A program made the translations under genes and the position numbers. From the NCBI RefSeq assembly GCF_000720425.1, contig NZ_JOAJ01000003.1, positions 248,001 through 312,000 on the forward strand: DNA of 64,000 bases, given 5' to 3'. Of this stretch, positions 31,845 to 40,977 are shown in pieces. Positions within the stretch are counted from its first letter, which is position 1. Every line of letters starts with the position of its first letter. This DNA is from Nocardia rhamnosiphila NBRC 108938 (GTDB lineage: Bacteria; Actinomycetota; Actinomycetes; Mycobacteriales; Mycobacteriaceae). The notes beneath the pieces were generated by a model. It was not told the origin of the DNA, ran no database searches, and saw only the letters and a list, made by a program, of their open reading frames with translations.

Positions 31845-32036
31845 GGTGAACCAGTTTCCCCCACCCGCCCCGGTCGAGTCCAACCGGTTCCGCCCTATCC
31901 GGGCCCCGAGGCGGCCGGTCCGGTCGATATCCGGGTGCCGGGCGCCGGAGATGGCAGACTCTAGTGCCGGAAGCAACAGACCAGCCGCGACCGGCCGGGC
32001 CGGCAGGCCCGGCCGCCGCACGGGAGGAACGTGGTA

Positions 32037-32924
32037 GTGCCCAGCAACGAACAACGCCGAGCGGCGGCGAAACGCAAGCTGGAACGACAGCTCGCCAACC
32101 GGGCCGAACGCGCGCGCAAGCGTAAACAACTGACCATCGCCGGATCGGCGCTCGGGGTCGTCGTGGTGATCGCCGCGGTGACCGGGGTGTACTTTCTGAC
32201 CCGCGGCGGCGAGAGCGCCGATACGGCCTCCAATGCCTCGCAGACGCCGGACGCCTCGCTGTCCAGCACGCCGGGCGCGGCCCCGCCCCCGCCCGCGGCC
32301 GCCAAACCGGCCAGCGTGAACTGCACCTACCGGGACAGCGCGGAACCCGCGTCCAAGCCGGTGCAGAAGCCGCGCGCGGAGGGCATCCAGACCGGGGACG
32401 GCAACTCCTCGCTGAGCATCAGCGTGGACTCCAACCAGGGTCCGCTGGGACTGACGCTGAACAACGCCGAGTCGCCGTGCACGGTGAACAGCTTCGCCAG
32501 CCTGGCCGGCCAGGGCTATTTCGACGGCACCAACTGCCACCGGCTCACCCAGGGTGAGGGCCTCAAGGTGCTGCAGTGCGGTGACCCGACCGGTACCGGC
32601 ACCGGTGGCCCGGGGTACGAATTCGACAACGAGTACCCGACCGATCAGTTCGCGCCGAACGATCCGGCGCTGCAGCAGCCGATCAGTTACGGACGCGGTG
32701 TGCTGGCCATGGCCAATGCCGGACCGGGCACCAACGGTAGCCAGTTCTTCATCGTGTACGGCGATTCGATGCTCCCGCCGAACTACACGATCTTCGGCAC
32801 CGTGGACGAGGGCGGCCTGGCGACCCTGGACAAGATCGCCGGTCAGGGTCAGGACGAATCCAACGGTCCCGGCGACGGTAAACCCACACAGCCGGTGACG
32901 CTGAACTCGGTCCGGATCGACTGA
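32037..32924 (+). CDS. ppiB: Membrane-anchored cyclophilin-type peptidyl-prolyl isomerase
   Basis: A 295-residue protein. A basic N-terminus ([20 protein letters not shown]) precedes one membrane helix (about 36-56), a Pro/Ala linker, and an extracytoplasmic cyclophilin domain from about residue 105. Domain signatures are [38 protein letters not shown] and [15 protein letters not shown]. Some positions of the classical cyclosporin-binding site differ, as in mycobacterial PpiB. The GTG at 32037 has GGGAGG nine bases upstream; a GTG at 32031 is too close to that site. It probably speeds folding of exported proteins. Confidence 0.92.
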   Translation: MPSNEQRRAAAKRKLERQLANRAERARKRKQLTIAGSALGVVVVIAAVTGVYFLTRGGESADTASNASQTPDASLSSTPGAAPPPPAAAKPASVNCTYRDSAEPASKPVQKPRAEGIQTGDGNSSLSISVDSNQGPLGLTLNNAESPCTVNSFASLAGQGYFDGTNCHRLTQGEGLKVLQCGDPTGTGTGGPGYEFDNEYPTDQFAPNDPALQQPISYGRGVLAMANAGPGTNGSQFFIVYGDSMLPPNYTIFGTVDEGGLATLDKIAGQGQDESNGPGDGKPTQPVTLNSVRID

Positions 32925-33247
32925 TCCCGGCGGCCCCGCCCTCGGGCGCGTTCCGCTCACCTCGGTTTCCGGCGATATATGCTGGTCGGCGCAACGTTGC
33001 GAAGACTGAGCCCCCATCTCTCGGGTAATCTCGAAAAAGGGAGTGCGCGTGACCAAGTCGTGCTCTCCGGCCGCAGTTCCGGGCCGGGGCGCCGCTCGCG
33101 AGTTCTCCCGGTGTTCGCGTCGCGCCGGGCGTACCTTCGCCGGGCGGTTCCGCGGGCCGGCCGGCGGATCCCGATCCGCCGGCCCGGCCCGTGCCGCCGG
33201 GGCACCACAACATCCAATAGTGCACACCGCAGTATCGGGGAGCAGCC
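32925..33247. other. Intergenic region after ppiB
   Basis: A 323-base stretch with no supported gene. Short open frames on the plus strand (from 32979 and 33043) lack ribosome sites and have arginine/glycine-rich, non-conserved translations. It presumably contains the promoter of the coiled-coil gene at 33248; I see no convincing -35/-10 pair. Confidence 0.4.
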
Positions 33248-33841
33248 ATGTCCGAGGAACTGGACGACATCGGCCGGGAAACCGCGGCCATGATGAAGAC
33301 GATGTTGCAGATCGCGACATTGGTCGCACTCAAGGCCCGGGAACGCGGCCAGCGTGAAGCCGAGATGCGGGTCAAGATGACCGAGGCCCGGGTGAAAGAG
33401 GCGCGAGAGCTGCAGATCCGCGAGGCGCGCGACGCCAAGGCCAAGGATCCGCGCAATCTCGCCCTGAGCCAGACCATTTCGCGGTCGGTCGCGGAGGTCG
33501 GGCCACCGGGCACCTCGGTACCGCATCGGGAAACGCCCGGCTATCGCGGCGTCCAGCTCGAGAAGGACCGCTTCTCGATGAGCTCGTTCGCCGAGAAATC
33601 CGATCAGGTGAGCAGCGCGGCGGACGCGGTGCGCTACGACTCGGTGGAGCGGCGGGCGGCCCTGGCCGCGCATCTCGCCAAGATCGGTGTCGCACCCGAA
33701 TTGGCCGCGGCCCGGATGCTGGTCGAGGTCGGGCAGGCCACCCCGCCGAGCGAGGCGGTGCGCAACCGGCCCGATCGGGCGCCGTCGGTCCAGCGTGCCC
33801 GGGAGCAGGAACTCGCCCGCGGTCTCGAACGTAGTCGCTAG
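33248..33841 (+). CDS. Coiled-coil protein of unknown function
   Basis: A 197-residue hydrophilic protein that I do not recognise. Residues about 8-70 form a continuous charged helix ([32 protein letters not shown]) likely to be a coiled coil. The middle is polar, and residues 135-165 form a second helical unit ([20 protein letters not shown]). No signal or membrane segment is seen. GGGGAG lies near the ATG. It converges with the secretion-like gene block across a strong hairpin. Similar small helical proteins accompany actinobacterial conjugation-type clusters, so a link to that block is possible but unproven. Confidence 0.55.
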   Translation: MSEELDDIGRETAAMMKTMLQIATLVALKARERGQREAEMRVKMTEARVKEARELQIREARDAKAKDPRNLALSQTISRSVAEVGPPGTSVPHRETPGYRGVQLEKDRFSMSSFAEKSDQVSSAADAVRYDSVERRAALAAHLAKIGVAPELAAARMLVEVGQATPPSEAVRNRPDRAPSVQRAREQELARGLERSR

Positions 33842-33860
33842 GCCGCGGTTCCGGCCGGAG

Positions 33861-33900
33861 TACGAAGAACGCCCGTCCAGGAGGACGGGCGTTCTTCGTA
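33861..33900. terminator. Bidirectional hairpin terminator, 18-bp perfect stem
   Basis: Arms 33861-33878 and 33883-33900 pair perfectly around a four-base AGGA loop. It lies 20 bases after the coiled-coil gene and 25 bases after the stop of the convergent DUF4913 gene, so it can end both transcripts. This is the strongest terminator-like structure in the window. Confidence 0.8.
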
Positions 33901-33924
33901 TTCCGGGGCCGTCGGCGGGGGTCG

Positions 33925-34356
33925 TCAGCTCTTGACTTCGCTAGCCGCCGGACGGACCGGGGCTTCGGCTTCTTCGGTGCTGTCGAACGGATCGCTGAAC
34001 ATGCCGTCGGGTGGAGCCGTCAGCGGCAGCGGCACCAGCATGTCCTTGTGCCCGTTGCGCACGCTGCAATATTTGAACGGGCCCTTCGGGTCGAGGAGTA
34101 CGGCCATATGCTGGTCGGCGTGGTCGAGGAACCAGACGCTCATTCCCGTGGCGCCGTCCTGCCGCAGATGCTCCCAGGCCCGCCACATCGCGTCCAGGCG
34201 CGCGATGGCCTCCGTATGCTTCCACCACTCGGGGCACCACACGGTATCGCTGAGATCGCTGACCTGCCGCCGATAGACGACGCTGAGGTAGTTCTCGACG
34301 AACTCCACCACGTTCTTGTAGGTCGGTATCTGCTGCTCTCGGGAAATCTCGGTCAC
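33925..34356 (-). CDS. DUF4913 domain protein
   Basis: A 143-residue soluble protein. The family signature is plain: WCPEWWKHTEAIARLDAMWR (about 40-59), then AWEHLRQD and SVWFLDHADQHMAVLLDP. DUF4913 proteins are known almost only from actinobacterial conjugation and T4SS-like clusters, where their function is unknown; nucleic-acid or coupling-protein partnership is a guess. The GTG start overlaps the VirD4-like stop by four bases, which ties it to that gene. It is the last gene of the block before the terminator. The C-terminal 25 residues are acidic. Confidence 0.8.
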   Translation of the reverse strand: MTEISREQQIPTYKNVVEFVENYLSVVYRRQVSDLSDTVWCPEWWKHTEAIARLDAMWRAWEHLRQDGATGMSVWFLDHADQHMAVLLDPKGPFKYCSVRNGHKDMLVPLPLTAPPDGMFSDPFDSTEEAEAPVRPAASEVKS

Positions 34357-36302
34357 AGCGGTCGAACCTCCTGCCTCTCTCCCGGCCCGTTCTCCGGACC
34401 CGGTGGTGTTCCGCCCGGACCGTTATCCGGTTCCGTCTGTGCTCCCGCCGGCTTCTTGTCCAAGATCGTCGGCGCGCCCGCCGGGCCGTGGTCCGGCTCG
34501 GTGGGCTTCTCCTTGATCAGCGCGGGGGAACCGATGAGATCGGTGACCAATGTCTTGCGCTGCGGGTCGTGCTGTTCGATGGACTTCTTCACCGCGGACG
34601 CGTAATCGCCCTCCCACCAGGGCACCGTGCGCACCAGCACCGGGGGTGCACCGGAGGAGAACACGATGGCGCGGCCTCGCGGCAGCGTCGCCAGCGCCTG
34701 CACGGTGAAGGTCTTGGAGGAACCCAGCGACCGCGAATAACTCTTACCGCCCTTGGATTCGGAGACCGAGGCGGAGATGGCGGAGTGCTCGCCGATGGCC
34801 TCGGACCGTTCCCGCAGGAAGTTGGTGTCGTCGACGCCGCTGCCGAGCACCTTGATATTGGCCGCCGACCACAATGCGTTCATCCCGTCGTCACCCCAGC
34901 ACCGGGCGCCCTGCGCCCAGGACTGCAGCACGGTCATGACCACGATGCCGCGCGAGCCGAAGTGGCTGTACTGCTTGGGCAGATCCTTCCACCGGACCAC
35001 GTTCGCGGCCTCGTCCAGCACCGCCAGCAGCGGAATCGGCAGGCGCCCGTAGGCCGAACGCGACGCCTTGCGCATGGCCACATCGATCACGGCCTCGGTG
35101 AGCGCGCTCACCAGCGGGGCCGCCGAACCGCGACCCTCCAGCGACAAACTGTAGAGGGTGCCGTTCTTCTCGATGAACTCCAGTTCGTCGAACTGGGCCC
35201 GGGCCGGCTCGTGTCGGTCCGCGCTGTGCGGGGTGACCCACTTGTGCACATTGCGCAGTTTCAGGCAGCGCACCATCTTCTTGGCGGTGCCGAAGATACC
35301 GCTGCGGGTCCGCGGGTCGGCGTTGTACTGTGCCGCCAGACCGGAGGCGGAGAAATCGTGGCCCGCGTCGCGCAGGAACTTGATCGGTTCGATGTTCTGC
35401 GAATCGGTCACCCATTCCCAGATCTGGGTGATCGGCTTCTTCGCGATCGCGGCGGCCAGGAAGAGCCCGGCCAGCAGATCCTCGGCCTCCGGATCGAAGA
35501 AGGCGTCGTTGCGGGAATCGGAACCGCTGTCGCTGTCGGCGAAATGACCGGCCAGGCGAGCGGCCCGCATCTCACAGCCGTCGCTGTTCGCGTCCACCCA
35601 GGCCAGCGGATTCCAGTACCAGGTGGGCTCTTCGGCGGCCACGCCCTGCGGGTCGAAGACGAAGGTGCGGCTACCCTTGGCCTCGCGGACATCGCGGGTC
35701 GCGTCCACCACATCGCGTTTGTTCGAGGTGGCCAGGACCGGTCCGATGGCGGTGAGGATCGCCGGGATGACCCGGGAGGTCGATTTACCCTGCCGCGGGC
35801 CCCAGATGTCCAGGTGCAGATCCTCGTACGAGCCGTACAGCATCGTGCCGTCGGCGACGGCGACGCCGATCGGCACTCCGGGCGCGTCGTTGTAACCGAG
35901 CTTGACGCCCATGTTCTGGGCCTTCTCCCGGACCCCGGCCTCGGTCAAGGCGGCGATGGCGCCGCCGTTGCCCATCACATCGGCCTTGTCGTCCACGGCG
36001 AGGCGGCCCACCAGCCGTCTGGCCGTGGCCCGCCGCCGGTACAGCACGAAAAGGGCCAGCGCGAGCAGTACGAGCAGCAGGATCACCGTCGTACCGGTGG
36101 GCCAGTGCAGCTCGCCCTTGACCATCCCGGCCACGATATCGATCGGGTTGATCGGCATGTCCTGCTTCTGCAGCGAGAGCATATTGCCCAGGTGCAGGGC
36201 CACCCATACGGTTCCCAGGACGGCGCCGCCGACGTAGATCGCGATGAGGGTCAGATCCGGCCCGACCGCGGCCGGGTCCTTCACCGGTTTCTTCTTGGCC
36301 AT
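34353..36302 (-). CDS. VirD4/TraG-type coupling ATPase
   Basis: A 649-residue type IV coupling protein. Two membrane helices (about 17-38 and 71-88) precede a cytoplasmic FtsK/HerA-type motor. Walker A is IWGPRQGKSTSRVIPAIL (about 167-184, GxxxxGKS). Walker B is IPLLAVLDEAANVVRWKDLP. Other TraG features include TRDVREAKGSRTFVFDPQGV and HFGSRGIVVMTVLQSWAQG. Such proteins bring substrates (DNA or protein) to the secretion channel. The C-terminus after about 595 is Pro/Gly-rich and disordered, with repeated GPAGAPTI/KPAGAQTE-like units. The ATG at 36302 begins a lysine-rich opening. No relaxase accompanies it. Confidence 0.88.
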   Translation of the reverse strand: MAKKKPVKDPAAVGPDLTLIAIYVGGAVLGTVWVALHLGNMLSLQKQDMPINPIDIVAGMVKGELHWPTGTTVILLLVLLALALFVLYRRRATARRLVGRLAVDDKADVMGNGGAIAALTEAGVREKAQNMGVKLGYNDAPGVPIGVAVADGTMLYGSYEDLHLDIWGPRQGKSTSRVIPAILTAIGPVLATSNKRDVVDATRDVREAKGSRTFVFDPQGVAAEEPTWYWNPLAWVDANSDGCEMRAARLAGHFADSDSGSDSRNDAFFDPEAEDLLAGLFLAAAIAKKPITQIWEWVTDSQNIEPIKFLRDAGHDFSASGLAAQYNADPRTRSGIFGTAKKMVRCLKLRNVHKWVTPHSADRHEPARAQFDELEFIEKNGTLYSLSLEGRGSAAPLVSALTEAVIDVAMRKASRSAYGRLPIPLLAVLDEAANVVRWKDLPKQYSHFGSRGIVVMTVLQSWAQGARCWGDDGMNALWSAANIKVLGSGVDDTNFLRERSEAIGEHSAISASVSESKGGKSYSRSLGSSKTFTVQALATLPRGRAIVFSSGAPPVLVRTVPWWEGDYASAVKKSIEQHDPQRKTLVTDLIGSPALIKEKPTEPDHGPAGAPTILDKKPAGAQTEPDNGPGGTPPGPENGPGERQEVRPL

Positions 36303-36330
36303 TACTGCCTCCTGAATGATGCCTGCCGGG

Positions 36331-36936
36331 TCACCGGTAGCCGTCCAGACGCCAGCCCTGCGGCGTACGAACAACGGTCGCGATGACGGTGGACGGCGCC
36401 AGGGGTTCCTCGCGGCCGTCCGGATAGACGACGGTCTGCTCGATTCCGATCTTGAATTGCTGCACACCGGGATCCGGCCCGGCGGGCGGCCGGTCACCGG
36501 AGGCGAAGGTGAACGCCTCCACCCGGGCCCCGGCCGCCGCCCAGTCACCCCACTGCAGCGACACCGCCGGAGCGCCGGCGGTGGCCGTCGACGCATCCAG
36601 CACCCGGGTCAGGCTGGGGCCCAGCCATTTCCGCGCGCGTTCCAGCGAAGCGCCCGGAACCTCGGTGGCGGGCTCCCACTGATAGATCTCACGCAGCGCC
36701 GCCACCGCGACCCCATCCGGGGTCACCGGATCCGGGGCGGGTACGGCCTCGAGCCGCCGGGTGGTCGAGGTGGCCACGGTGCCACCCGATCCCACGTCCT
36801 CGCCACTGCCGCCGCATCCGCTCAGTACCGTGATGCCCAGCATCAGCACCACCACCAGTCCCGCACCAGCACTCGTCTCCTCGTTCCAGGCTAACCGCCC
36901 GGACCTCGTAAACGCCGCCGATCCGCGCGTGTTCAC
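36331..36936 (-). CDS. Lipoprotein of the secretion-like cluster
   Basis: A 201-residue predicted lipoprotein. A signal helix ends in ITVLSGCGGSG, giving the lipobox Cys at about residue 42. The mature part has VAVAALREIYQWEPATEV, RARKWLGPSLTRVLD and QWGDWAAAGARVEAFTF, then a beta-rich end VIATVVRTPQGWRLDGYR. This pattern, a helix with RAxxWL followed by a curved sheet, recalls NTF2-like VirB8-type domains of actinobacterial conjugation clusters. Exact function is unknown. The GTG start overlaps the upstream hydrolase stop by four bases; the gap to the VirD4-like gene is 28 bases. Confidence 0.65.
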   Translation of the reverse strand: MNTRGSAAFTRSGRLAWNEETSAGAGLVVVLMLGITVLSGCGGSGEDVGSGGTVATSTTRRLEAVPAPDPVTPDGVAVAALREIYQWEPATEVPGASLERARKWLGPSLTRVLDASTATAGAPAVSLQWGDWAAAGARVEAFTFASGDRPPAGPDPGVQQFKIGIEQTVVYPDGREEPLAPSTVIATVVRTPQGWRLDGYR

Positions 36937-38609
36937 AGCACCCTCCTCGCCCGGGCGTCGCCGGGTACGGCAGTTTCGGCCACCCCGCCGGGAGAGTCCG
37001 CGGTCAGCGCGGGCGCCGCCTGGATCATCTGCCCGTTCCCGCTGTAGATTCCGACCCGCGCGGGTCCACGCGGCCCGAATTCGCTGAACACCAGATCCCC
37101 CGGCTGCACCTTGGCGAGCGGCACCTCGATACCGGCCTCCCACTGCTGCTCGGCGGTACGCGGCAGCGAGACCGCACCGGCCGAGGCGGCGAACACCGCC
37201 GCCGAGGTCAAGCCCGGTCCGTCGAGCCCGCCACCGCTGGGTCCCTGCGGGCCACCGCCACCCCATACGTACGGGGTGCCCAGCCATTCGTGCGCGGCCT
37301 GTACGACCTGGTCCCCGGCCGCTCCCGCACTGTCGGGGGCGAAACGCCCGGTGGCTCCCGGATCGCGGTATTCCGCTTCCATCGCCAAGATGTTCGTGAC
37401 GTAGGGCTGGGTCTCGGAGTAGTGCGCGGCCACCTGATTCGGCATACCGCCCGACGCCAGCACCGCGCCCTCGCCCGCGTTGTAGGCGGCCAGCGTCAGC
37501 GCCACCACATCACCCTGGACCCGCCCCTCGCCGATCCAGCCGGTGATCTTGTGCGCGATCGCGCACATGTACCGGCCCTGCCCGACGATGGCGTCACCGT
37601 CGTCCCATACGCTGGCCACTCCATTACCGTCGGCATCGATCACGTACGGCTGACCGTCGTCGGGATTGATACTCGCGGCGGTGCCGGGCAGGAACTGCGC
37701 GAGCCCCTGCGCGCCCGCGGGCGAGGTGAGCCCACGCCGGAAACCGGATTCCTGCCGTCCCTGCGCGGCCAGCAGGGATGGGGTGACCTCGGGGCACAGC
37801 GATCCCGCGCGGCGGTACCAGATCTCCAGTTCCGGTGGCACTTTCCCATTGGCCAATGCCCCACCCGGTGTACCGAAACCGCGCACACACGCCGGATCGG
37901 TGGAATACGCGCGGGCACCACCCAGATCCGGGGTGGGCGCCCCGTCGAGCCAGGGCAGCGGGTCGATCTGCCGGCCGCCGGTGAACCGGCCGCCCGGCAC
38001 GATCTCGAAATGCAGATGGGGCCCGCTGGATTCCCCGGCCGATCCCACCGCGCCGATATGCTGGCCGGCCTGCACGACCTGGCCGACCCGCACCAGTACT
38101 CCGCTGTCCCACATATGCCCGTACACCGCGGAATACGCGCGCCCGTTGCCCGCATCCACCGAATCCACCACGATCCAGTTACCGAAACCCGAGGCCGGGC
38201 CCGCGGCCACCACGATTCCGTCGGCCACCGAGAAGATCGGGGTGCCGTCCGGCGCGGCCAGGTCGACACCCTTGTGCCCCCCGCCACGCGAACCGAAGAC
38301 ATCCGAGACCGAATAGGTGCCGGCGGCCATCGGCCAACTACGACCCAGCGGTCCCGCCCCGGCGGCCAGCGACGGAGTCGCGACCGCGGTGGGGTTGGCG
38401 GTGGAGCCGTCCGGGATTCCCGTCTCGCCGGCCGCGCGCGGATCACCCGGTGGGTATCCGCCCAGCGGCGGCAGCGTCGCCTGGCTCGGGTCGAGCACCG
38501 ACCCGCCCTCGCACGGATCGTCCACAGCGGGCATCACGATGACGAGGATGACCGTCATCAGGCCGAGCACCAGACCGAGGCAGGTCCACAGCACCGATTT
38601 CGCGTTCAC
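36933..38609 (-). CDS. Three-domain wall hydrolase: M23 peptidase, lytic transglycosylase, degenerate NlpC/P60
   Basis: A 558-residue exported protein with a membrane anchor at 7-28. Domain 1 (about 95-225) is an M23/LytM peptidase with zinc ligands intact: GHKGVDLAAPDG (H112, D116) and PHLHFEI (H198, H200). Domain 2 (about 255-415) is an SLT-type transglycosylase with the catalytic Glu in GRQESGFRRG (E287) and AGAQGLAQFLPGTA. Domain 3 (about 432-535) has the NlpC/P60 frame (WLGTPYVWGGGGPQ) but reads GLDGPGL where DCSGL is expected and ARVGIY where the catalytic His precedes VGIY, so Cys and His are lost (G464, R518). It is the VirB1-like wall-opening enzyme of the block. Confidence 0.88.
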   Translation of the reverse strand: MNAKSVLWTCLGLVLGLMTVILVIVMPAVDDPCEGGSVLDPSQATLPPLGGYPPGDPRAAGETGIPDGSTANPTAVATPSLAAGAGPLGRSWPMAAGTYSVSDVFGSRGGGHKGVDLAAPDGTPIFSVADGIVVAAGPASGFGNWIVVDSVDAGNGRAYSAVYGHMWDSGVLVRVGQVVQAGQHIGAVGSAGESSGPHLHFEIVPGGRFTGGRQIDPLPWLDGAPTPDLGGARAYSTDPACVRGFGTPGGALANGKVPPELEIWYRRAGSLCPEVTPSLLAAQGRQESGFRRGLTSPAGAQGLAQFLPGTAASINPDDGQPYVIDADGNGVASVWDDGDAIVGQGRYMCAIAHKITGWIGEGRVQGDVVALTLAAYNAGEGAVLASGGMPNQVAAHYSETQPYVTNILAMEAEYRDPGATGRFAPDSAGAAGDQVVQAAHEWLGTPYVWGGGGPQGPSGGGLDGPGLTSAAVFAASAGAVSLPRTAEQQWEAGIEVPLAKVQPGDLVFSEFGPRGPARVGIYSGNGQMIQAAPALTADSPGGVAETAVPGDARARRVL

Positions 38610-38625
38610 CGCGCTCCCGCGGGGT

Positions 38626-38934
38626 TCACGTCTCGCGCCGGGATTCGTTGAGAGTGTCGGCCAGGGCGCGGTTCACCTCCGCGGCGGCCGCAAGTTGCTG
38701 CTGCAGCGCGGCGACCTTGCGGCGCAGGGCGGCCGCGTCCATCCGCTCCAGGCTCGGTCCCTCCGCCGCGCGCACCCAGTTGCGTACCGAATTGGTGTGC
38801 ACCCCGATCTGTTCGGCGACCAGCCGGCACGCCTCCGATTCGCTGCGCAGTTTGCTGGTGAGCGCGAGCACCTGTTCCACCGCGGCGGCCCGGACCTCCG
38901 GCGAGACCCGGCGATAGGACCGATGCGGCATCAT
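38626..38934 (-). CDS. Transposase OrfA-like HTH protein within the operon
   Basis: A 102-residue protein like the OrfA (HTH_Tnp/IS3-type) DNA-binding subunit: an HTH within SESEACRLVAEQIGVHTNSV and RNWVRAAEG, then a leucine-zipper-like helix (RRKVAALQQQLAAAAEVNRA). No OrfB integrase domain, terminal inverted repeats or target duplications flank it. Its ATG overlaps the VirB4-like stop (ATGA) and the next gene starts 16 bases after its end, so it is an integral cistron. It may be a domesticated transposase domain now serving as a regulator or DNA-binding component. Confidence 0.65.
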   Translation of the reverse strand: MMPHRSYRRVSPEVRAAAVEQVLALTSKLRSESEACRLVAEQIGVHTNSVRNWVRAAEGPSLERMDAAALRRKVAALQQQLAAAAEVNRALADTLNESRRET

Positions 38935-40970
38935 GAATTGCTCCCGCCTACCGGATTTGAACTGTCCGGCGCCGCGACCTGTTCGGCCGCATAGCGCCCC
39001 GGGTAGGAGGTGAATTCCTCGAAACGCTGGTTGGTGTCGTGGATCCCGCTGATCCTCTCGGCCGCGGTGAATTCCATATGGAAGGGAATGCCCGGCCGCC
39101 GGTCCTCACCGATTTTCAGCAGGAACTTGCCGGTACCCGGCGGGGACGGTCTGACCTGACCCGGTCTGAGGGCCTCACCGGTCAGCGCCTGGGGCGCCGA
39201 CCAGCTGGTCACCATCTCCTCCTCGGCCGCGGTGAAGGGCACTGTGCTGTCCAGTCGTTTGATCTCCTCGCCGGGCAGGGCGCCGAAGATCTTGGCGCGG
39301 GCCCGTTCCAGGAAACCGAGGGCCTTGGCGATGGCGGCTTCCGAACCCAGCGACTGCAGGTCCTTGATGGTGTGGCTGATCATGATCAGGGCGGTGGCGA
39401 TACCGCGCTGCAGACGGGTGAGTTCATCGACCCGGTCGACCATGAAATCACCCAGGCCCAGCACCTGCCACAGCTCGTCCATCACCACCTGGAAGTACCG
39501 CTGGGGGGCCATCCCCGCGTCGGTGAGCGTATGCGCTGCCTCCACGGCGGCGAATCCGTCGGCCCAGCAGGCCAGCATGACGGCGGCCTTGAGCTTCTTG
39601 TCCCCGTTGGGGATATGGGACACATCGATGCACACCGCGACCGAGTCGGTATCGATCGGTACCGAGGTCTGCCCGTTGAACACCGCGCCGAACGGACCCT
39701 GGGTGAGGGCACGCAGCGAGCGCCGCAACCCGCGGATCGCCTCGTGGTACTCGGTGGGGCTGTCGGCGCCGGCATCGAGCATCATCTCCTCGCCACCGGC
39801 GACGATGACCTCGAGCAGATTCTCCATGATGGGCGGCTGGTCCGGGGTGAATCCGCTGCCCGGCCGGTACAGGATCCGCAGGGCGGTGGAGATCAGTGTC
39901 TCCTCGTAATCGCGTACCCGCGCGCCGCGCACCAGTTCCACCAGACCGGCGATCAGCGTGACCTGCCGGGCCCGTAGATCCTGCAGCACCTGCCGCTGCA
40001 ACTCGGGATGCTCTTCCAGCCGCGGCACGATATCGCCGAGCACGCCGCCGGCCAGCGGGTTGAGTTTGCCGTGACCGTACCCGAGATCGATCACCTGACC
40101 GCCGACCAGTTCAACCAGCTTCCGGTAGTCGGGTTTCACGTCGGCGAGCACCAGCGGCGTGATGTTCTGCGCGACCCCGCCGAGCACGATCCGCCGCACC
40201 AGCGACGATTTGCCGAAACCGTTCAGACCCAGCACGAACAGGCTCGGCGCGGTGATGAAGCTACCGCGCATGAACCAGTTCATCGGGTCGAAGCACACCG
40301 GGGCGCCGGTGTGCAGGTGGGAGCCGAGCGGTGTACCGATCAGCGGTGCGCCGGCGCCGACCGACCACGGCCACAGCCCGGCGACCTGGGCGGTGGTGGC
40401 CCGGTACTCGACCGGGCGGCCCACCACGTTCATCCGGCCGCCGCCGGCCCCGGCGAACCCCCGGTCGGTCAGCTGGGCGGTCTGGCGGTCGAATCCGTCC
40501 TGGTATTCCTGTTCGGCGCGCGCGGCGTAGTTGCGGCGGCGGATATCGTCGGTGCGGATCCGGAAGGTGGCCCAGGCGGCCCGGATACCCGCGCCTTCCC
40601 GGCTCACCTCCTCGAGACGTGAGCGGGTGGCCGCGTCGAGCAGCGGCGGGCCCTGCTGCCGGCGTTTCTCGGCCCGCGCCTTCGCCCGGCGGGCCGCCTT
40701 GTCGAACTCCGGGGTGCCCATTGCCCGGTCGGCGGTCGTATCGACCCGGTTGCGGCGGGCCCGCTCCCGGTTGCCGGCCTCGCCGTCGCGCCCGGTGCGG
40801 GTCCGGCGATCGGCCCGCGAGCGTTCGGGATCGCGCCGTTCGGCGTCGCCGGATCCGCGCCGGGCGTCCCGGATATGCCGTTCGTCGTCCCGGCCGGATC
40901 GCGACCGGTCGCCGGTGGCGACCCGGGTTCTGTTGCGCTCCCGTACGGGTGGCTCGTGCTCGCGTGCCAT
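38931..40970 (-). CDS. VirB4-like ATPase of the secretion-like cluster
   Basis: A 679-residue cytoplasmic ATPase. Walker A is LFVLGLNGFGKSSLVRRIVL (about 244-263), Walker B VVMDELWQVLGLG. Other TraC/VirB4-type features are PLVLADVKPDYRKLVELVGG, ATALIMISHTIKDLQSLGSE and ARAKIFGALPGEE. The first ~105 residues are highly charged and arginine-rich, resembling a flexible or nucleic-acid-binding tail, and are unusual for VirB4. In known T4SS, VirB4 powers pilin dislocation and substrate transfer. The gene lies seven bases downstream of the SCO6880-family gene, its probable inner-membrane partner. Confidence 0.8.
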   Translation of the reverse strand: MAREHEPPVRERNRTRVATGDRSRSGRDDERHIRDARRGSGDAERRDPERSRADRRTRTGRDGEAGNRERARRNRVDTTADRAMGTPEFDKAARRAKARAEKRRQQGPPLLDAATRSRLEEVSREGAGIRAAWATFRIRTDDIRRRNYAARAEQEYQDGFDRQTAQLTDRGFAGAGGGRMNVVGRPVEYRATTAQVAGLWPWSVGAGAPLIGTPLGSHLHTGAPVCFDPMNWFMRGSFITAPSLFVLGLNGFGKSSLVRRIVLGGVAQNITPLVLADVKPDYRKLVELVGGQVIDLGYGHGKLNPLAGGVLGDIVPRLEEHPELQRQVLQDLRARQVTLIAGLVELVRGARVRDYEETLISTALRILYRPGSGFTPDQPPIMENLLEVIVAGGEEMMLDAGADSPTEYHEAIRGLRRSLRALTQGPFGAVFNGQTSVPIDTDSVAVCIDVSHIPNGDKKLKAAVMLACWADGFAAVEAAHTLTDAGMAPQRYFQVVMDELWQVLGLGDFMVDRVDELTRLQRGIATALIMISHTIKDLQSLGSEAAIAKALGFLERARAKIFGALPGEEIKRLDSTVPFTAAEEEMVTSWSAPQALTGEALRPGQVRPSPPGTGKFLLKIGEDRRPGIPFHMEFTAAERISGIHDTNQRFEEFTSYPGRYAAEQVAAPDSSNPVGGSNS

Positions 40971-40977
40971 CAGTCGT

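Noticed and set aside
31845..33329. Extension of the hisS frame upstream of 31844
   Set aside because: It would run antisense through ppiB and add about 495 residues without synthetase similarity; the GTG at 31844 gives the normal length.
38626..38934. Intact insertion sequence around the OrfA-like gene
   Set aside because: No orfB, inverted repeats or target duplication; the 4-base overlap with virB4 argues for a fixed cistron.
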